A DNA stretch of 64,000 nt from a bacterium (GCA_018062085.1 JAGOSY010000021.1:25433-89432); one strand, 5' to 3'. Positions 17,663 through 27,179 are shown, counted from the stretch's first letter. Notes: generated by a model not told the origin, from the sequence alone. Numbers and translations are program-made.

Positions 17663-18925
17663 TTAGCGTCTCATGAAGTGAATATAACCGCGCTCATAGT
17701 CAATGGTGTACTGACAATCGTTGTAGAAGGTTTGTCCAAGCAGACCTGTACCGGCCATCTCACTATCAGGAACCCAAACCTGAAAATCACGCTTCGTGAT
17801 GCCACCGACCTTTATACTAGTAACATTAAAGACTCTTGCTCTGCTTGAACCAGCAATACCTTGAACACTTGATATTTGGGCATCTTCTGGAATGGTAATA
17901 CCTAAATTGCGACACTGTTCATGGGTCAGCGTGACCACACCAGCACCGGTATCGAAATACATTTTTGTTGGCCTTCCGTTGACTTCAATATTTATGACCA
18001 GCTCATTTCGCTCTCGAGTAAATGGAACGGCATTGGGATCACGGCTAGGATCGGCATATATAGAGCCACTCTTATTGCGTTTTTTGACGAAGTGAATACT
18101 CTTGGCACCATTATCGATAGTGTAGGTAAAGTCTTGAAAGAAAGTCTGGCCCAACAATGGATGCTCACCCAGCTGAGACTGCACCTTAACAGGAAAGCGC
18201 TTTCTCTCAATTGTTCCAACTTTCAAATCAACTATAGCGTCCCAAGATGACTGGGCACCGCCATCACCGATACCATGCACTTCACCGGTTGCCTTGCCGG
18301 TCGGCACGTCAATACCAGATGCTTCAAAATTATTCTTCCCAAAAGCACAGATAGCAGCACCAGTATCAAAAATCATTTTCATTGGTCGACCATTAACATA
18401 AGCATCAATGACAAAACAATTGTGCTCTAACGTGTAATAAACACGACACTCATCAGGCATGGTGTCGTTTGAGCTGCTGCGACCGCCCGACTGACTAGAT
18501 TGAAATTGCATGCCAGAACTAGTCGCCACTGTTGCTGGCATCTGACTATATTGTTGCTGCGCCACGCGGGTCGGGGCTGGCAAGGTACGAAGGAGTGATG
18601 GATCAAGCGTTTGCAACGCCGCTCTAGCATAGTTGGCACCATTAGAATCTGGCATCAGGCGAATTAGCTCGGCATACGCCTTAATCGCTGCTGGAATATT
18701 TTTGCTGTAGTGCAAAGAAAGAGCATAGTAATAGCGAGCACTATCGTTTTTAGAATTGGCCGCTATGGCCTTTTTGAAACTAGCAATCGCCAACGGGTAA
18801 GTCTTAGCACCAAACTGTTTAACCCCTAAAGCAAAGGAGTCAGGAGCGGCCTGAGCCGGCAATGCAAAAGAGCCGATGGTCAAAATTAGCGATAGAGCTG
18901 GCACAGCGAATCTAGCTCTGAACAT
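17663..18925 (-). CDS. Exported TPR + double retropepsin-like aspartic protease (paralogue 2)
   Basis: About 420 residues, same layout as paralogue 1: signal peptide, TPR block, linker, and two retropepsin-like domains with MKMIFDTGAAICAFG and TKMYFDTGAGVVTLT. Each domain closes with LLGQTFF/FY...YTID. I set the start at 18925 (MFRARFAVPAL) because AAAGGAAG sits just upstream; an ORF extension to 18964 lacks such a site. It overlaps the 3' end of the glycosyltransferase gene by 14 nt. The second DTG loop (DTGAGVV) differs from paralogue 1 (DTGATSC), which may affect substrate choice. Confidence 0.8.
   Translation of the reverse strand: MFRARFAVPALSLILTIGSFALPAQAAPDSFALGVKQFGAKTYPLAIASFKKAIAANSKNDSARYYYALSLHYSKNIPAAIKAYAELIRLMPDSNGANYARAALQTLDPSLLRTLPAPTRVAQQQYSQMPATVATSSGMQFQSSQSGGRSSSNDTMPDECRVYYTLEHNCFVIDAYVNGRPMKMIFDTGAAICAFGKNNFEASGIDVPTGKATGEVHGIGDGGAQSSWDAIVDLKVGTIERKRFPVKVQSQLGEHPLLGQTFFQDFTYTIDNGAKSIHFVKKRNKSGSIYADPSRDPNAVPFTRERNELVINIEVNGRPTKMYFDTGAGVVTLTHEQCRNLGITIPEDAQISSVQGIAGSSRARVFNVTSIKVGGITKRDFQVWVPDSEMAGTGLLGQTFYNDCQYTIDYERGYIHFMRR
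18635..18866. repeat. Direct repeat, copy 2 (TPR part of paralogue 2)
   Basis: Partner of 17335-17566, identical spacing of 1300 bp. High identity confined to the N-terminal coding part suggests recent gene conversion or stronger constraint on the TPR region. Confidence 0.85.
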
Positions 18926-19751
18926 TGTCACTTCCTTTACTACTTCTCTCATGCCTGCCGTCATTGCTTACCTTATTGCTGCCGCTATTCTGGGCCACTA
19001 ACTGCCTGAGATAAACAATCTTCTTGCGCACATAATCACTATAAATTACTGTGAGCTTATAGCCTAACGCACCCTCAAGAATACCGCCTCGAACTAAGTA
19101 GCGATACAAAAAAGTCAGGACAGGTTTAACCAACTCACTTAAGCGACTGGCCCTCAAACCATAGCTGCCTCGATTGAAATACTCCTGAGCTGACAATCTG
19201 GCATATTTATCCATAGCGCTGGCAAAATCTTCCACAGTTTTGTAAGCATAATGGTGCATGGGATTAGCCAGCATAGTAACAGGGCCGGTCATTTTTATAG
19301 CTTCGTGTACAAGGCGATCACCAAACTTACCTTTGCCTCGCTTGAACAAACGCAGTTGTGCGTCAGGATAAAAGCCACCGCGCGAAACGGCTTGATCGCC
19401 AATATAAAGAATGCGGGGAATCTTGTAACCATCAAACTGATCGAAACTTGAACTCTTGAGCAATAACTCAATTTCTGCCACAAGCTTATCAGTCAAAATT
19501 TCGTCAGCATCAAGACTCAATATCCAATCACTTTTAGCCAAGTCAATGGCAAAGTTTTTCTGTTTAGCAAAACCAAGCCAATCTTGATGTTGAACTATGG
19601 CACCTTTTTCTCTGGCTATTTCTATGGTGCGATCCGTCGAACCAGAATCGACCACAATAATTTCGTCCACTAAGGCTTTAGCAGCATCAATCACCTGACC
19701 GATAGTGCGCTCTTCGTCTTGAGCAACTATTACCAGTGATACCGTTGGCAT
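18912..19751 (-). CDS. Family 2 glycosyltransferase (WaaE/KdtX-like)
   Basis: A 279-residue cytoplasmic GT-A enzyme that transfers sugar to a lipid- or LPS-type acceptor. The N-terminus TVSLVIVAQDEERTIGQVI, the VDSGSTDRTIEIA segment and the LSLDADEIL motif (DxD-like) define GT2. The downstream QLRLFKRGKGKFGDRLVHEAI and Y-rich C-terminal region match the lipopolysaccharide core beta-1,4-glucosyltransferase group (WaaE/KdtX). It sits between two protease paralogues: 14 bp after paralogue 3 and overlapping paralogue 2, so it belongs to the same operon. Confidence 0.85.
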   Translation of the reverse strand: MPTVSLVIVAQDEERTIGQVIDAAKALVDEIIVVDSGSTDRTIEIAREKGAIVQHQDWLGFAKQKNFAIDLAKSDWILSLDADEILTDKLVAEIELLLKSSSFDQFDGYKIPRILYIGDQAVSRGGFYPDAQLRLFKRGKGKFGDRLVHEAIKMTGPVTMLANPMHHYAYKTVEDFASAMDKYARLSAQEYFNRGSYGLRASRLSELVKPVLTFLYRYLVRGGILEGALGYKLTVIYSDYVRKKIVYLRQLVAQNSGSNKVSNDGRHERSSKGSDNVQS

Positions 19752-19765
19752 AATCTTTTAACTAA

Positions 19766-21049
19766 CTAGCGACGAGTAAAGCGAATGACTTTCGCTTGAT
19801 CGTCCACTGAATAATTGGTGTCACCTAAGAAGCTCTGACCAAGCAACGGCAAGGGAATAGGGTAGTTATCAACTACCACTACATCAACGTTACGTTTTTC
19901 AACCGGTCCTAACTTCAAGGTACGAATAGAAAACTTCTTACCAGTCATACGCCCTGTTGTGCCGTTGATAACAGTATCTGCAGCATCTTCAGGCACATTC
20001 AAACCAAAGTTTCTCGCTTGAGCAGCAGACATACAGACTGATGTAGCACCAGTATCAACATACATGCGACCAGGTCGGCCATCCACCGTAACTGAAACTA
20101 TCATCAAGTCATAGTTATCATCGCGACTAAACGGCACGGCATTGGCATCGGCACTAGACCTGGACGAACCAGAACTAGAGCTAGAACCAGAACTAGAAGC
20201 AACACCGGAACTAGAGCCAGCTGCTTTCTTTACTAGCCTGATAGTTTGAGCGTTGTTGTCGACAGTGTAGACAAAGTCTTTGAAGAAAGATTGACCAATG
20301 GACGGGCTATCTAACATTGACTCTTTAATTGCACAAGGAAAATTATTGCGCTCGATGCCACCCAATTTAATATTGAGGCGCATATCCCAGTACCCAAGAG
20401 AATTGCGCGGTCCGGTCGGTTCGGGCAAGCCCAGACTTTGCAAATGATTTTTTCCCAGAGTGGTGCCTTGCGAGCCGGTATCAAAAGTAACTTTCATAGG
20501 TCGGTTATTAAACTGTGCTTCCACAAACATGAGGCCAACTTCTTTGGTGAAATTTAGCTTTGCCTCTGGCGGATAATGATCATCCGGCGAAGAGCTACCG
20601 GAACTACCATAGCGCGAACCACTGATTATATTGCTCCCTGCACTGCGAGCAGCTGCTGGCGGCGCAGCCGTGAATAACTCAGGGCTGAGCTTGCGCAGCA
20701 ATACCGGGTCGAGCGCCATCAAAGCCCGGCGCGAGTGGTCAGCAGCCTGACTTGAAGGAAAATGACTAACTATACGACCGTACTCAGCGATTGCACCCTT
20801 GAAATCTTTGGCATAGTGCAGAGCTAAAGCGTGATAGTAATAAGCATTGTCGTTACCAGGATTTTGCTTGATAGAAGCGTCGAAACACTTAGCGGCACTG
20901 GCATACTTTTTCGCTTGAAAAAGCTTTGAGCCTTCGGCATAAGAATCAGCCTGAGCTTCACCAATTGAGCCAATACCAAAAGCAAGCAAAAGCAGGGATA
21001 AAGCAGTAAAACGCGAAAAGCTCAGAGCAATCCCCGATTTCTGTCGCAT
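19766..21049 (-). CDS. Exported TPR + double retropepsin-like aspartic protease (paralogue 3)
   Basis: A 427-residue, more diverged member of the same family. Signal peptide (1-35), TPR segment (GSKLFQAKKYASAAKCFDASIKQNPGNDNAYYYHALALHYAKD), a linker, then DTGSQGTTLG (domain 1) and DTGATSVCMS (domain 2), separated by a Ser-rich spacer (about 272-293). The repeats LGQSFFKDFVYTVD and LGQSFLGDTNYSVD close each domain. AGAGG lies 9 nt before the ATG. It follows the acyl-CoA dehydrogenase gene by 47 bp. Confidence 0.8.
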   Translation of the reverse strand: MRQKSGIALSFSRFTALSLLLLAFGIGSIGEAQADSYAEGSKLFQAKKYASAAKCFDASIKQNPGNDNAYYYHALALHYAKDFKGAIAEYGRIVSHFPSSQAADHSRRALMALDPVLLRKLSPELFTAAPPAAARSAGSNIISGSRYGSSGSSSPDDHYPPEAKLNFTKEVGLMFVEAQFNNRPMKVTFDTGSQGTTLGKNHLQSLGLPEPTGPRNSLGYWDMRLNIKLGGIERNNFPCAIKESMLDSPSIGQSFFKDFVYTVDNNAQTIRLVKKAAGSSSGVASSSGSSSSSGSSRSSADANAVPFSRDDNYDLMIVSVTVDGRPGRMYVDTGATSVCMSAAQARNFGLNVPEDAADTVINGTTGRMTGKKFSIRTLKLGPVEKRNVDVVVVDNYPIPLPLLGQSFLGDTNYSVDDQAKVIRFTRR

Positions 21050-21096
21050 AACGCTTTACCTCTGCTTGTCTAATTCGAGTCTTTTACTTGTTGTGC

Positions 21097-22245
21097 CTAA
21101 ACGCCAAGTTCTTCTTTAAGAACAACTTTTTGCAACTCAGAGGTACCTTCAAATATTTCAGTGAGCTTGCCGTCGCGGTAAAGCCTTTCTACCGGCGAGT
21201 CGGGGCTTGCACCCAGCATACCGAATATTTGTACAGCTTCGCCACTATGAAATCTGGCTGTTTTTGCAGCAAACATTTTAGCCATAGCGGCAAACTTACG
21301 AAAATCAGCGGGCTCTTCATCATGGCTCCAAGCAGCTCGATAGGTAAGCAAGCGGGCAGCCTGTGACTCAACAGAGTGATCGGCGAGCTTCCATTGAATA
21401 CCTTGAAACTTTGAAATCGGCTGCCCGAATTGCTCTCTTGTGCGAGCATGCTCTGCAGAGAACTTAAGAGCTTCTTCGGCAATTCCGACAGCAGCAGCGG
21501 CAACCACTGTTTTGCTCAAGTCAAGCACTGCGTTCACTTGGCTCTCTACTTCTGCGCTTGTTGCACTAGCTAGCTTATTCTCGCCAGTAGCCTTGTACTC
21601 TTTAAAAGTAATATCGCAAGTCGCCGCAGAGCGCAGGCCAAACTTAGCTTTGTTGGCTCCAACTTCAATGCTCGAACCCGGCGTGCCATCGACCAGGAAA
21701 ATACTCAACTGATCATCGGTCGCAGTTTTAGTGACAGCCAGAACCGCGATCAAACCGGCCAATTGGCCATTGACCACCCAGGTCTTCTCGCCACTGAGCA
21801 GCCAGCCAGTAGACCCGTCAGCCGTGGCAGTAGTTTGCACGGCCTTAAAATCAGAACCCGCTTTTTCTTCGCCAAAGGCCTGGGCTCCAATTAGGTCGCC
21901 AGTAGCGAGTTGCGAGAGATAGCGCGATTTTTGTGTGTCAGAACCAAACTTGTTTATAAGTTCGACGACGCTGTAGTGGCTAGCGAGAGCAACAGCCAGA
22001 CCGGCAGAAGCACTAGCGAGAGCTTCGGCAAAAAGAACCAGCTCAATGGCTCCAAGCCCCTGGCCGCCGTATTCACGAGGAACGGTCAAACCCAGGTAGC
22101 CGCCTTTAGCCAAAAGAGTCATGGCTTCTTTCGAGCTCACTTGCTCGGTATCTAAGGCCAGGGCTAGCGGAGCGATTTGCTCGGCTACAAATTTTAAATA
22201 CTGTTCTTGCAAGGCCAGCTGACCGCTGCTTAAGAAGGTGTTCAC
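21097..22245 (-). CDS. Acyl-CoA dehydrogenase
   Basis: A 382-residue FAD-dependent dehydrogenase that introduces the alpha-beta double bond in acyl-CoA, with electrons passed to ETF. Visible are LGLTVPREYGGQGLGA, the FAD-binding QAFGEEKAGSDF and W-V-V-N-G segments, the EQFGQPISKFQGIQWKLAD helix, and the C-terminal IFEGTSELQ containing the catalytic Glu of the family. Length and organisation are typical. The start codon is GTG with a G-rich upstream sequence. It is the first gene in the minus-strand run leading to the protease paralogues; a functional link is not obvious. Confidence 0.93.
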   Translation of the reverse strand: MNTFLSSGQLALQEQYLKFVAEQIAPLALALDTEQVSSKEAMTLLAKGGYLGLTVPREYGGQGLGAIELVLFAEALASASAGLAVALASHYSVVELINKFGSDTQKSRYLSQLATGDLIGAQAFGEEKAGSDFKAVQTTATADGSTGWLLSGEKTWVVNGQLAGLIAVLAVTKTATDDQLSIFLVDGTPGSSIEVGANKAKFGLRSAATCDITFKEYKATGENKLASATSAEVESQVNAVLDLSKTVVAAAAVGIAEEALKFSAEHARTREQFGQPISKFQGIQWKLADHSVESQAARLLTYRAAWSHDEEPADFRKFAAMAKMFAAKTARFHSGEAVQIFGMLGASPDSPVERLYRDGKLTEIFEGTSELQKVVLKEELGV

Positions 22246-22330
22246 GGAAACCCCCAGTAGAAAAGATAGATGAGAAAGGGTAATAAAACCCTGATAAACT
22301 GCTGATCATAGCATTTACGGAACCAGAAGC

Positions 22331-24136
22331 ATGACCCTGCTTGCAAAGTGGCTAAAACGCGCCTCAACTATCTTTAGCGAAAAACCAGACGTCAAAGTTG
22401 ATGACTTCGGTCTAGAGCACTTTCTCGTCTATCACGGCCTGGTGGGAACCAGCCCCGATAACCATCGAGAATTCAAGGACGTGCGGGCGGACATTACCTC
22501 GGCTGTTAACCGCAGCAATTCGCACAATCTTTGCATCAACTTAAAGCTGGCTCCACTTTGGTGGGAAGACAAGTTAGTGCGCATATTTACTGAATTGAAA
22601 GAGGCAAACTCAGAGCGTATGTTGGCAGCTCTGCTACCGCCAAAATCAGACGATTATGAAGTGCATGACTATGACCCACTGCGCCACCAAGACTGGCGTG
22701 TTCGCGCTAATGCAGCATTAATCTTGGCCGACCTGCAAATTGCCCAAGCGCAAGCGGGGATTATCAGAGCCCTGGCCGCCACTGCTGACAATACCACTCC
22801 AGCATTTTGCCATATCTCTAGAGCACTAGCAGCCTTCCGCACAGAAGAAGCAAAGCAGGCTTTAGTGAAATACCTAAGCAACGATGAACCATGGATCAAA
22901 GTCGATGCAGTAAGCGCCCTAGCACGCTGGCCAATTGCTGAAGTCGGCAACGAAATTAGCTCGGCCTTTAGCCAGTATCACCCTTTCACCGATTATGCTG
23001 CCGTTGGCGTAGCTCGCCAGCACAAGCCACTTGAGCTACTGGCCTTAGACGACGAAAAATTAATTGACTTAGGCGCAGCCTTAATTGTCGGCCTGATTGA
23101 GGCCTCAAAGCAAACCTTTTCAGGGGCTCCAGAAATATTGACAGAGGCTGGTGTGCAGCAATGTCTGCCGCTTCTGATGAGCGCTCTAAAAGCTAAGCCC
23201 AATTCATTGCGTATGCGCGCACTTTATCAGCTAGCCGACTGGCTCGATGACAACTGTCCCGAACAATCAACAAGTGCGGCCAAGGCCTTAATTGAGAACA
23301 AAGAGCTGCGAGAGAAAGTGGTGGCAGAAATTGAGAGCTTGATTCTTGCTCTCGGCTTAGCCAGCAATAGTAGTTCAAAAAATTCTAAACCAGCTTCTAA
23401 AACAGATACTGCAATAGCCTCATCTAGCGCCCTGCGCCACGGCCTCAAACTCACCGGCGAAATTGACTTGCAAGAAAACGCCCAGCTTCTCTCCTCTATG
23501 GTTGAGAACGAGCAAGCCTTGCCTTACCGCAATGAAATGATTGAAGCAATGGGCCGTCTAGGCAATGGCCAAACCGCACCACAACTAGTCAAGCTGGCGA
23601 GGCAGCTTGTCAACGTCGAGAGCCGCACGCAAATGCCCCTCAGCGCCAGTCCAATTCTAGAAGCCGATCTTGAAGCGGCTAATTCTTACTGGTACATACT
23701 CAAAGCCCTAGCCAATCTTCCCCATAGCGAGGCTCTCGAGTTCTTGCTTTTGGCTACCGGTGACTACGCCTCGGACAAACGAGAAGAAGCCCTGGCTTCG
23801 GCAGTCAAACTTTGTGCCGCTAGTGGCTTTAGCGCAGACAAAACGGCAATCAAGGCGGCAGTGGCCAAAGCCCTCAATGACCCGTCAACCCAAGTGCGCC
23901 TGCAGGCTTTGCAAGGTGTGGCGAAACTGAATTTGGATGACCAAATATCTGCCGTAACTAGAATGATCAATGCTCAAGAAATATCAGTGTCGAAAGCCAG
24001 CTTTGACACCCTGCTATCTTTAGTTAGCTTTGGTCACAAGTCTGCAGTTGCAACCGCCTTAAGTGATATCAAGAAGACCACCAGCAGCACTGTCAAAATC
24101 AAACGGATTGACGAATTTCTCAGCCAAAATTGCTAG
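22331..24136 (+). CDS. HEAT-repeat protein
   Basis: A 601-residue soluble alpha-solenoid. HEAT-like units are visible throughout: DWRVRANAALILADLQIAQAQAGIIRALA (near 120), EEAKQALVKYLSNDEPWIKVDAVSALARWP (near 180), QALPYRNEMIEAMGRLGNGQTAPQLVKLA (near 400), and AVAKALNDPSTQVRLQALQGVAKL (near 520). No catalytic motif is seen. Such proteins act as scaffolds or, when phycobilisome-lyase-like, chaperones; nothing here selects one role. The gene stands divergent from the acyl-CoA dehydrogenase, 85 bp away. Confidence 0.75.
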   Translation: MTLLAKWLKRASTIFSEKPDVKVDDFGLEHFLVYHGLVGTSPDNHREFKDVRADITSAVNRSNSHNLCINLKLAPLWWEDKLVRIFTELKEANSERMLAALLPPKSDDYEVHDYDPLRHQDWRVRANAALILADLQIAQAQAGIIRALAATADNTTPAFCHISRALAAFRTEEAKQALVKYLSNDEPWIKVDAVSALARWPIAEVGNEISSAFSQYHPFTDYAAVGVARQHKPLELLALDDEKLIDLGAALIVGLIEASKQTFSGAPEILTEAGVQQCLPLLMSALKAKPNSLRMRALYQLADWLDDNCPEQSTSAAKALIENKELREKVVAEIESLILALGLASNSSSKNSKPASKTDTAIASSSALRHGLKLTGEIDLQENAQLLSSMVENEQALPYRNEMIEAMGRLGNGQTAPQLVKLARQLVNVESRTQMPLSASPILEADLEAANSYWYILKALANLPHSEALEFLLLATGDYASDKREEALASAVKLCAASGFSADKTAIKAAVAKALNDPSTQVRLQALQGVAKLNLDDQISAVTRMINAQEISVSKASFDTLLSLVSFGHKSAVATALSDIKKTTSSTVKIKRIDEFLSQNC

Positions 24137-24142
24137 ATTGGT

Positions 24143-24169
24143 TATCTTTAGTGCTTCTATACTAAGATA
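24143..24169 (+). terminator. Weak hairpin after HEAT gene
   Basis: TATCTTTAGT and ACTAAGATA pair with one bulged base and an 8-nt loop, just after the stop at 24136. There is no T-run, so terminator function is uncertain. Confidence 0.3.
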
Positions 24170-24230
24170 GAATTCAGCATTTTCAAAAAGCATCAAAACC
24201 ATTTGGCACGAAAACTAGGCAACAGAAATA

Positions 24231-24929
24231 GTGGACTCGGAAACTAGCGACACCAAAGAACACGTTTCAGCGATGGACAAAATCGCCGATTCTTTTCTGG
24301 CAGAAGTTGAAGCGAAAGAAAGCGCTGCAACAGAGCCCGCCAATCAAAATGGCAAAGCCCAACAAAAAACCTACAAGCATCCAATGGCTGTAGATATTCT
24401 GCTGGCTTTAGGCCTGCTGTTTGCCATGGCTGGCTTAACAGTGAGTTTTGTCAAGGGATTAACCACTCATTCCGCCAAAACCAATATCATGCAAGGCAAT
24501 TACAAAGCAGCCATTGGTATTTTGCGCAGCTCACCAATACCTGAATTTTTTGGCGGCACCAGTGCAGACAACAGCGAAGATTTGCTCAACCAAGCACTTT
24601 ACTTAGATGCCATGACCAAGTTAGACGCTGACCGCAATGATCAGACCGCCGTGCAAGAGCTAGCGAAAATTTCGGCCGGCTCACGGTTTTACGATCTAGC
24701 CCAAGATCAACTGCGGCAATTGGCTCAACCAGAGTCGACGCCGCTGGAGTCGAATATAGACGGCACTAATCCAAGTGGCTCTAATCAAAATGGATCGAGT
24801 CCAAGTGACTCCAATCTAGTAGCACCTAATTTAGTAGAACCTAAACCAGAAGAATCAAAGCTGGAAGAGTCAAAATCAGAAGCTCCAAAACCGGATCAAG
24901 CCAAGCAAAAAGAAGCGACAAATCAGTAG
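24231..24929 (+). CDS. Single-pass membrane protein with TPR-like domain
   Basis: A 232-residue protein starting with GTG. A 45-residue acidic N-terminus, one transmembrane helix (about 52-75; VDILLALGLLFAMAGLTVSFVKGL), a helical TPR-like section (about 85-160; NYKAAIGILRSSPIPEFF...ALYLDAMTKLDADRNDQTAVQELAKI), then a low-complexity tail (about 175-232) of repeated Ser-Asn-Pro followed by PxPEExKxEExK. Tail composition suggests disorder. Function unknown. Confidence 0.6.
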   Translation: MDSETSDTKEHVSAMDKIADSFLAEVEAKESAATEPANQNGKAQQKTYKHPMAVDILLALGLLFAMAGLTVSFVKGLTTHSAKTNIMQGNYKAAIGILRSSPIPEFFGGTSADNSEDLLNQALYLDAMTKLDADRNDQTAVQELAKISAGSRFYDLAQDQLRQLAQPESTPLESNIDGTNPSGSNQNGSSPSDSNLVAPNLVEPKPEESKLEESKSEAPKPDQAKQKEATNQ

Positions 24930-25057
24930 ATCTGCCGCTTCGCAATTTGTCTGGTGATTTTTATCGCCAACTCTTGGTCATCGCTATGCCTCTGGCATCG
25001 CTAAGTCTTTGGCAATGCTAAATCTCATTCACCGCTAAGTCGCGGCCACTGCGACTC

Positions 25058-25441
25058 TTAATCGACGATGAACTTCTTGTAGTCTTCAGCGCTCATCAGG
25101 CTGGCCACTTCAGAAGCATTCTCGATTTTGACCTTGATCATCCAGCCACCCTTGTAGGTGTCTAGGTTGACAAGCTCGGGCTCTGAATTGAGATTGTCGT
25201 TAATGGCTGTAATCTCGCCGGCTATCGGCATGAACAAATCAGAAACAGACTTAACTGATTCAATTACGCCGAACTTTTGCTCGGTCTTGAATTTCTCGCC
25301 CACTTTCGGCAGTTCCACAAATGTGACATCGCCCAGCTGGTCGGCAGCAAAAGCAGTAATGCCGATGGTAGCGATATCGCCATCAACACTAACGAACTCA
25401 TGGCTTTTTACGTACTTAAGCTCATCTGGATGACTCAGCAT
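25058..25441 (-). CDS. gcvH: Glycine cleavage system H protein
   Basis: Lipoyl-carrying H protein, 127 residues, that shuttles the aminomethyl group between P and T proteins in glycine cleavage. ESVKSVSDLFMPIAGEI holds the lipoylated Lys (near residue 64), and ITAFAADQLGDVTFVELP is the typical N-terminal half. I start at 25441 (MLSHPDELKYVKSHEF) because AGGGAGA lies 7 nt upstream; an in-frame extension to 25525 is not family-like. gcvT lies 1.8 kb away on the same strand, separated by two unrelated genes, and gcvP is not in the window. Confidence 0.95.
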   Translation of the reverse strand: MLSHPDELKYVKSHEFVSVDGDIATIGITAFAADQLGDVTFVELPKVGEKFKTEQKFGVIESVKSVSDLFMPIAGEITAINDNLNSEPELVNLDTYKGGWMIKVKIENASEVASLMSAEDYKKFIVD

Positions 25442-25642
25442 GAAGGTTCTCCCTGGTACTTCGCGACAAAAATTACTCTCTAAAGAGTAATAGAGTTGGC
25501 ATCCCATTTGCATAACTTTATGCATGAATGTAACTTAAAAGAGTGGTCTTGAGAACCGCGCGCAAAAAAAGGAGTGCTGTAACTTTTGGCTTGGGCTAGC
25601 GTATATGTACATATAGCCTTCACCCAAATAGAAGAGAACAAT

Positions 25643-26707
25643 ATGCCAAACCAAGCGTACTCATTAATAGAGACTGCATCGCAGAGAAACTGTCCAAAAT
25701 TAGCTGCAAGACTGTTATTTTCAATGGCACTCTTGTGCTCGTGTAACTCGCCCTTGAGCGCTTGGGCGCAAGTTCCTCAATCTAACCCGTTGGCCAGTTC
25801 CACTAGTTACACAAGTTCAAACAGATCTAGCAGTTTAGCTGGTAGCGATCAGTTAAAAACTCTCCATGTCGGCCAACTGACACGCTCATACGTGATTCAT
25901 CGCCCGGCAAATCTCCAGCCCGATAAGGTCAAGCAAGATCAACTTAAGAAAGATCAGCTAGTCCCTGTGGTTATCGTTCTGCACGGCGGGGGTGGCAACA
26001 GCGAAAACGCTGCTTCTATGTCTCAGATGAGCACAAAAAGTGATAGAGAGGGGTTCTTGGCCGTCTATCCCAACGGAAGCGGTCGAATAAACCGCATGCT
26101 CACCTGGAACTCGGGCAACTGCTGCTCATATGCCATGCGAAAAAATATTGATGATGTTGGTTTTATCAGAAAGCTGATCGAGACAATAGTAGCAACCGAG
26201 GGAGTTGATCCTAAACGAGTTTTTGTAACTGGTATTTCAAATGGTGGCATGATGTCGTTTAGATTGGCCTGCGAACTCTCAGATTTAATCGCAGCAGCAG
26301 CACCAGTAGCCGGGGCCCTGAATGTTAACAGTAAGCCAGCCAATCCAGTCGCTATCATGATGTTCAATGGCATGGCTGATGATCATGTGCTGTACGAAGG
26401 CGGAACTCCTAGAAAATCGTTTGAACCACGAGAGGATAAATCTGTTGCCTATGCCGTCAATTTTTGGACCAAAAGAAATGGCTGCTCCAGCAAGCCACAG
26501 AGACAGGTCAATCAAACTGGCAATGTAATGGTCGATACGTACAAGAGCCAAAGTACGAACGCTGATGTTGTTCTGTGCACCATCAAGAATGGCAAACACT
26601 CCTGGCCAGGTGGAACCAAACCGCGAACCCAAGGCGACGATCCATCAAGCGAGGTTTCTGCCACAGACATGATGTGGGAATTTTTCAAAAATCACCCAAA
26701 GAAGTAG
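25643..26707 (+). CDS. Exported PHB-depolymerase-family esterase (LpqC-like)
   Basis: Alpha/beta-hydrolase of about 354 residues. The N-terminus (LAARLLFSMALLCSCNSPLSAWAQ) is a signal peptide. The catalytic domain shows VPVVIVLHGGGGN (oxyanion region), GFLAVYPNG, DDVGFIRKLIE and the nucleophile elbow GISNGG (Ser). MFNGMADDHVLYEGG fits the Asp region, and NGKHSWPGG supplies the His. This is the esterase/PHB-depolymerase family (PF10503); substrates may be polyesters, feruloyl or acetylated glycans. I chose the ATG at 25643; a TTG at 25586 has AGGAG 12 nt upstream and cannot be excluded. It is divergent from gcvH. Confidence 0.85.
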   Translation: MPNQAYSLIETASQRNCPKLAARLLFSMALLCSCNSPLSAWAQVPQSNPLASSTSYTSSNRSSSLAGSDQLKTLHVGQLTRSYVIHRPANLQPDKVKQDQLKKDQLVPVVIVLHGGGGNSENAASMSQMSTKSDREGFLAVYPNGSGRINRMLTWNSGNCCSYAMRKNIDDVGFIRKLIETIVATEGVDPKRVFVTGISNGGMMSFRLACELSDLIAAAAPVAGALNVNSKPANPVAIMMFNGMADDHVLYEGGTPRKSFEPREDKSVAYAVNFWTKRNGCSSKPQRQVNQTGNVMVDTYKSQSTNADVVLCTIKNGKHSWPGGTKPRTQGDDPSSEVSATDMMWEFFKNHPKK

Positions 26708-26711
26708 GAGC

Positions 26712-27179
26712 CTAAGCTGGGTTCTCAATCTGCTCTTGCGCCAAGGCAGCAAGAAAACAACGATTGCTTTCGTTTACAAGCAAGTCTGCGTCTTCAGAAT
26801 TGCCGCTCATAACCACATAACTCCACTCAAGCTCCGTGGTGTTAGCGTCGAGTTTGTGAAAAAGCATATTAAGCAAAATATCGACTGGCTGCTTGCCGGT
26901 TGCTGCTGTTGGCGTGCCGTAAACCCGAGCTTGCAACCGTCCTTCCCCGGCTCGGTCATAGGTGACACGCCAGCGACAACCAAGCAATGAGCCTTGCAAA
27001 ATAGCGCGCACACGAGCCATCGCTTCTTCTTGTTCGAGGTAAAAGCTACGAGCTGGTGGTATACGCCCAGTTGGGCTAGGTCTCTTGCTCAAACCTGATA
27101 GAACAAACAAGGCAATCACTGACAAGGCACCAACAGCCAAGAGACAAATCACTAAAAATGTTGAGCTTTCGTCAGTCAA
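26712..27179 (-). CDS. Hypothetical single-pass membrane protein
   Basis: A 155-residue protein with one N-terminal transmembrane helix (about 7-28; FLVICLLAVGALSVIALFVLSGL) and a soluble domain (about 50-150) containing GCRWRVTYDRAGEGRLQARVYG and ELEWSYVVMSGNSEDADLLVNESNRCFLAAL. It is not similar to a family I recognise. The start is TTG. It lies downstream of gcvT on the same strand; the intervening 110 bp contains the tandem repeat at 27226-27318. Confidence 0.55.
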   Translation of the reverse strand: MTDESSTFLVICLLAVGALSVIALFVLSGLSKRPSPTGRIPPARSFYLEQEEAMARVRAILQGSLLGCRWRVTYDRAGEGRLQARVYGTPTAATGKQPVDILLNMLFHKLDANTTELEWSYVVMSGNSEDADLLVNESNRCFLAALAQEQIENPA

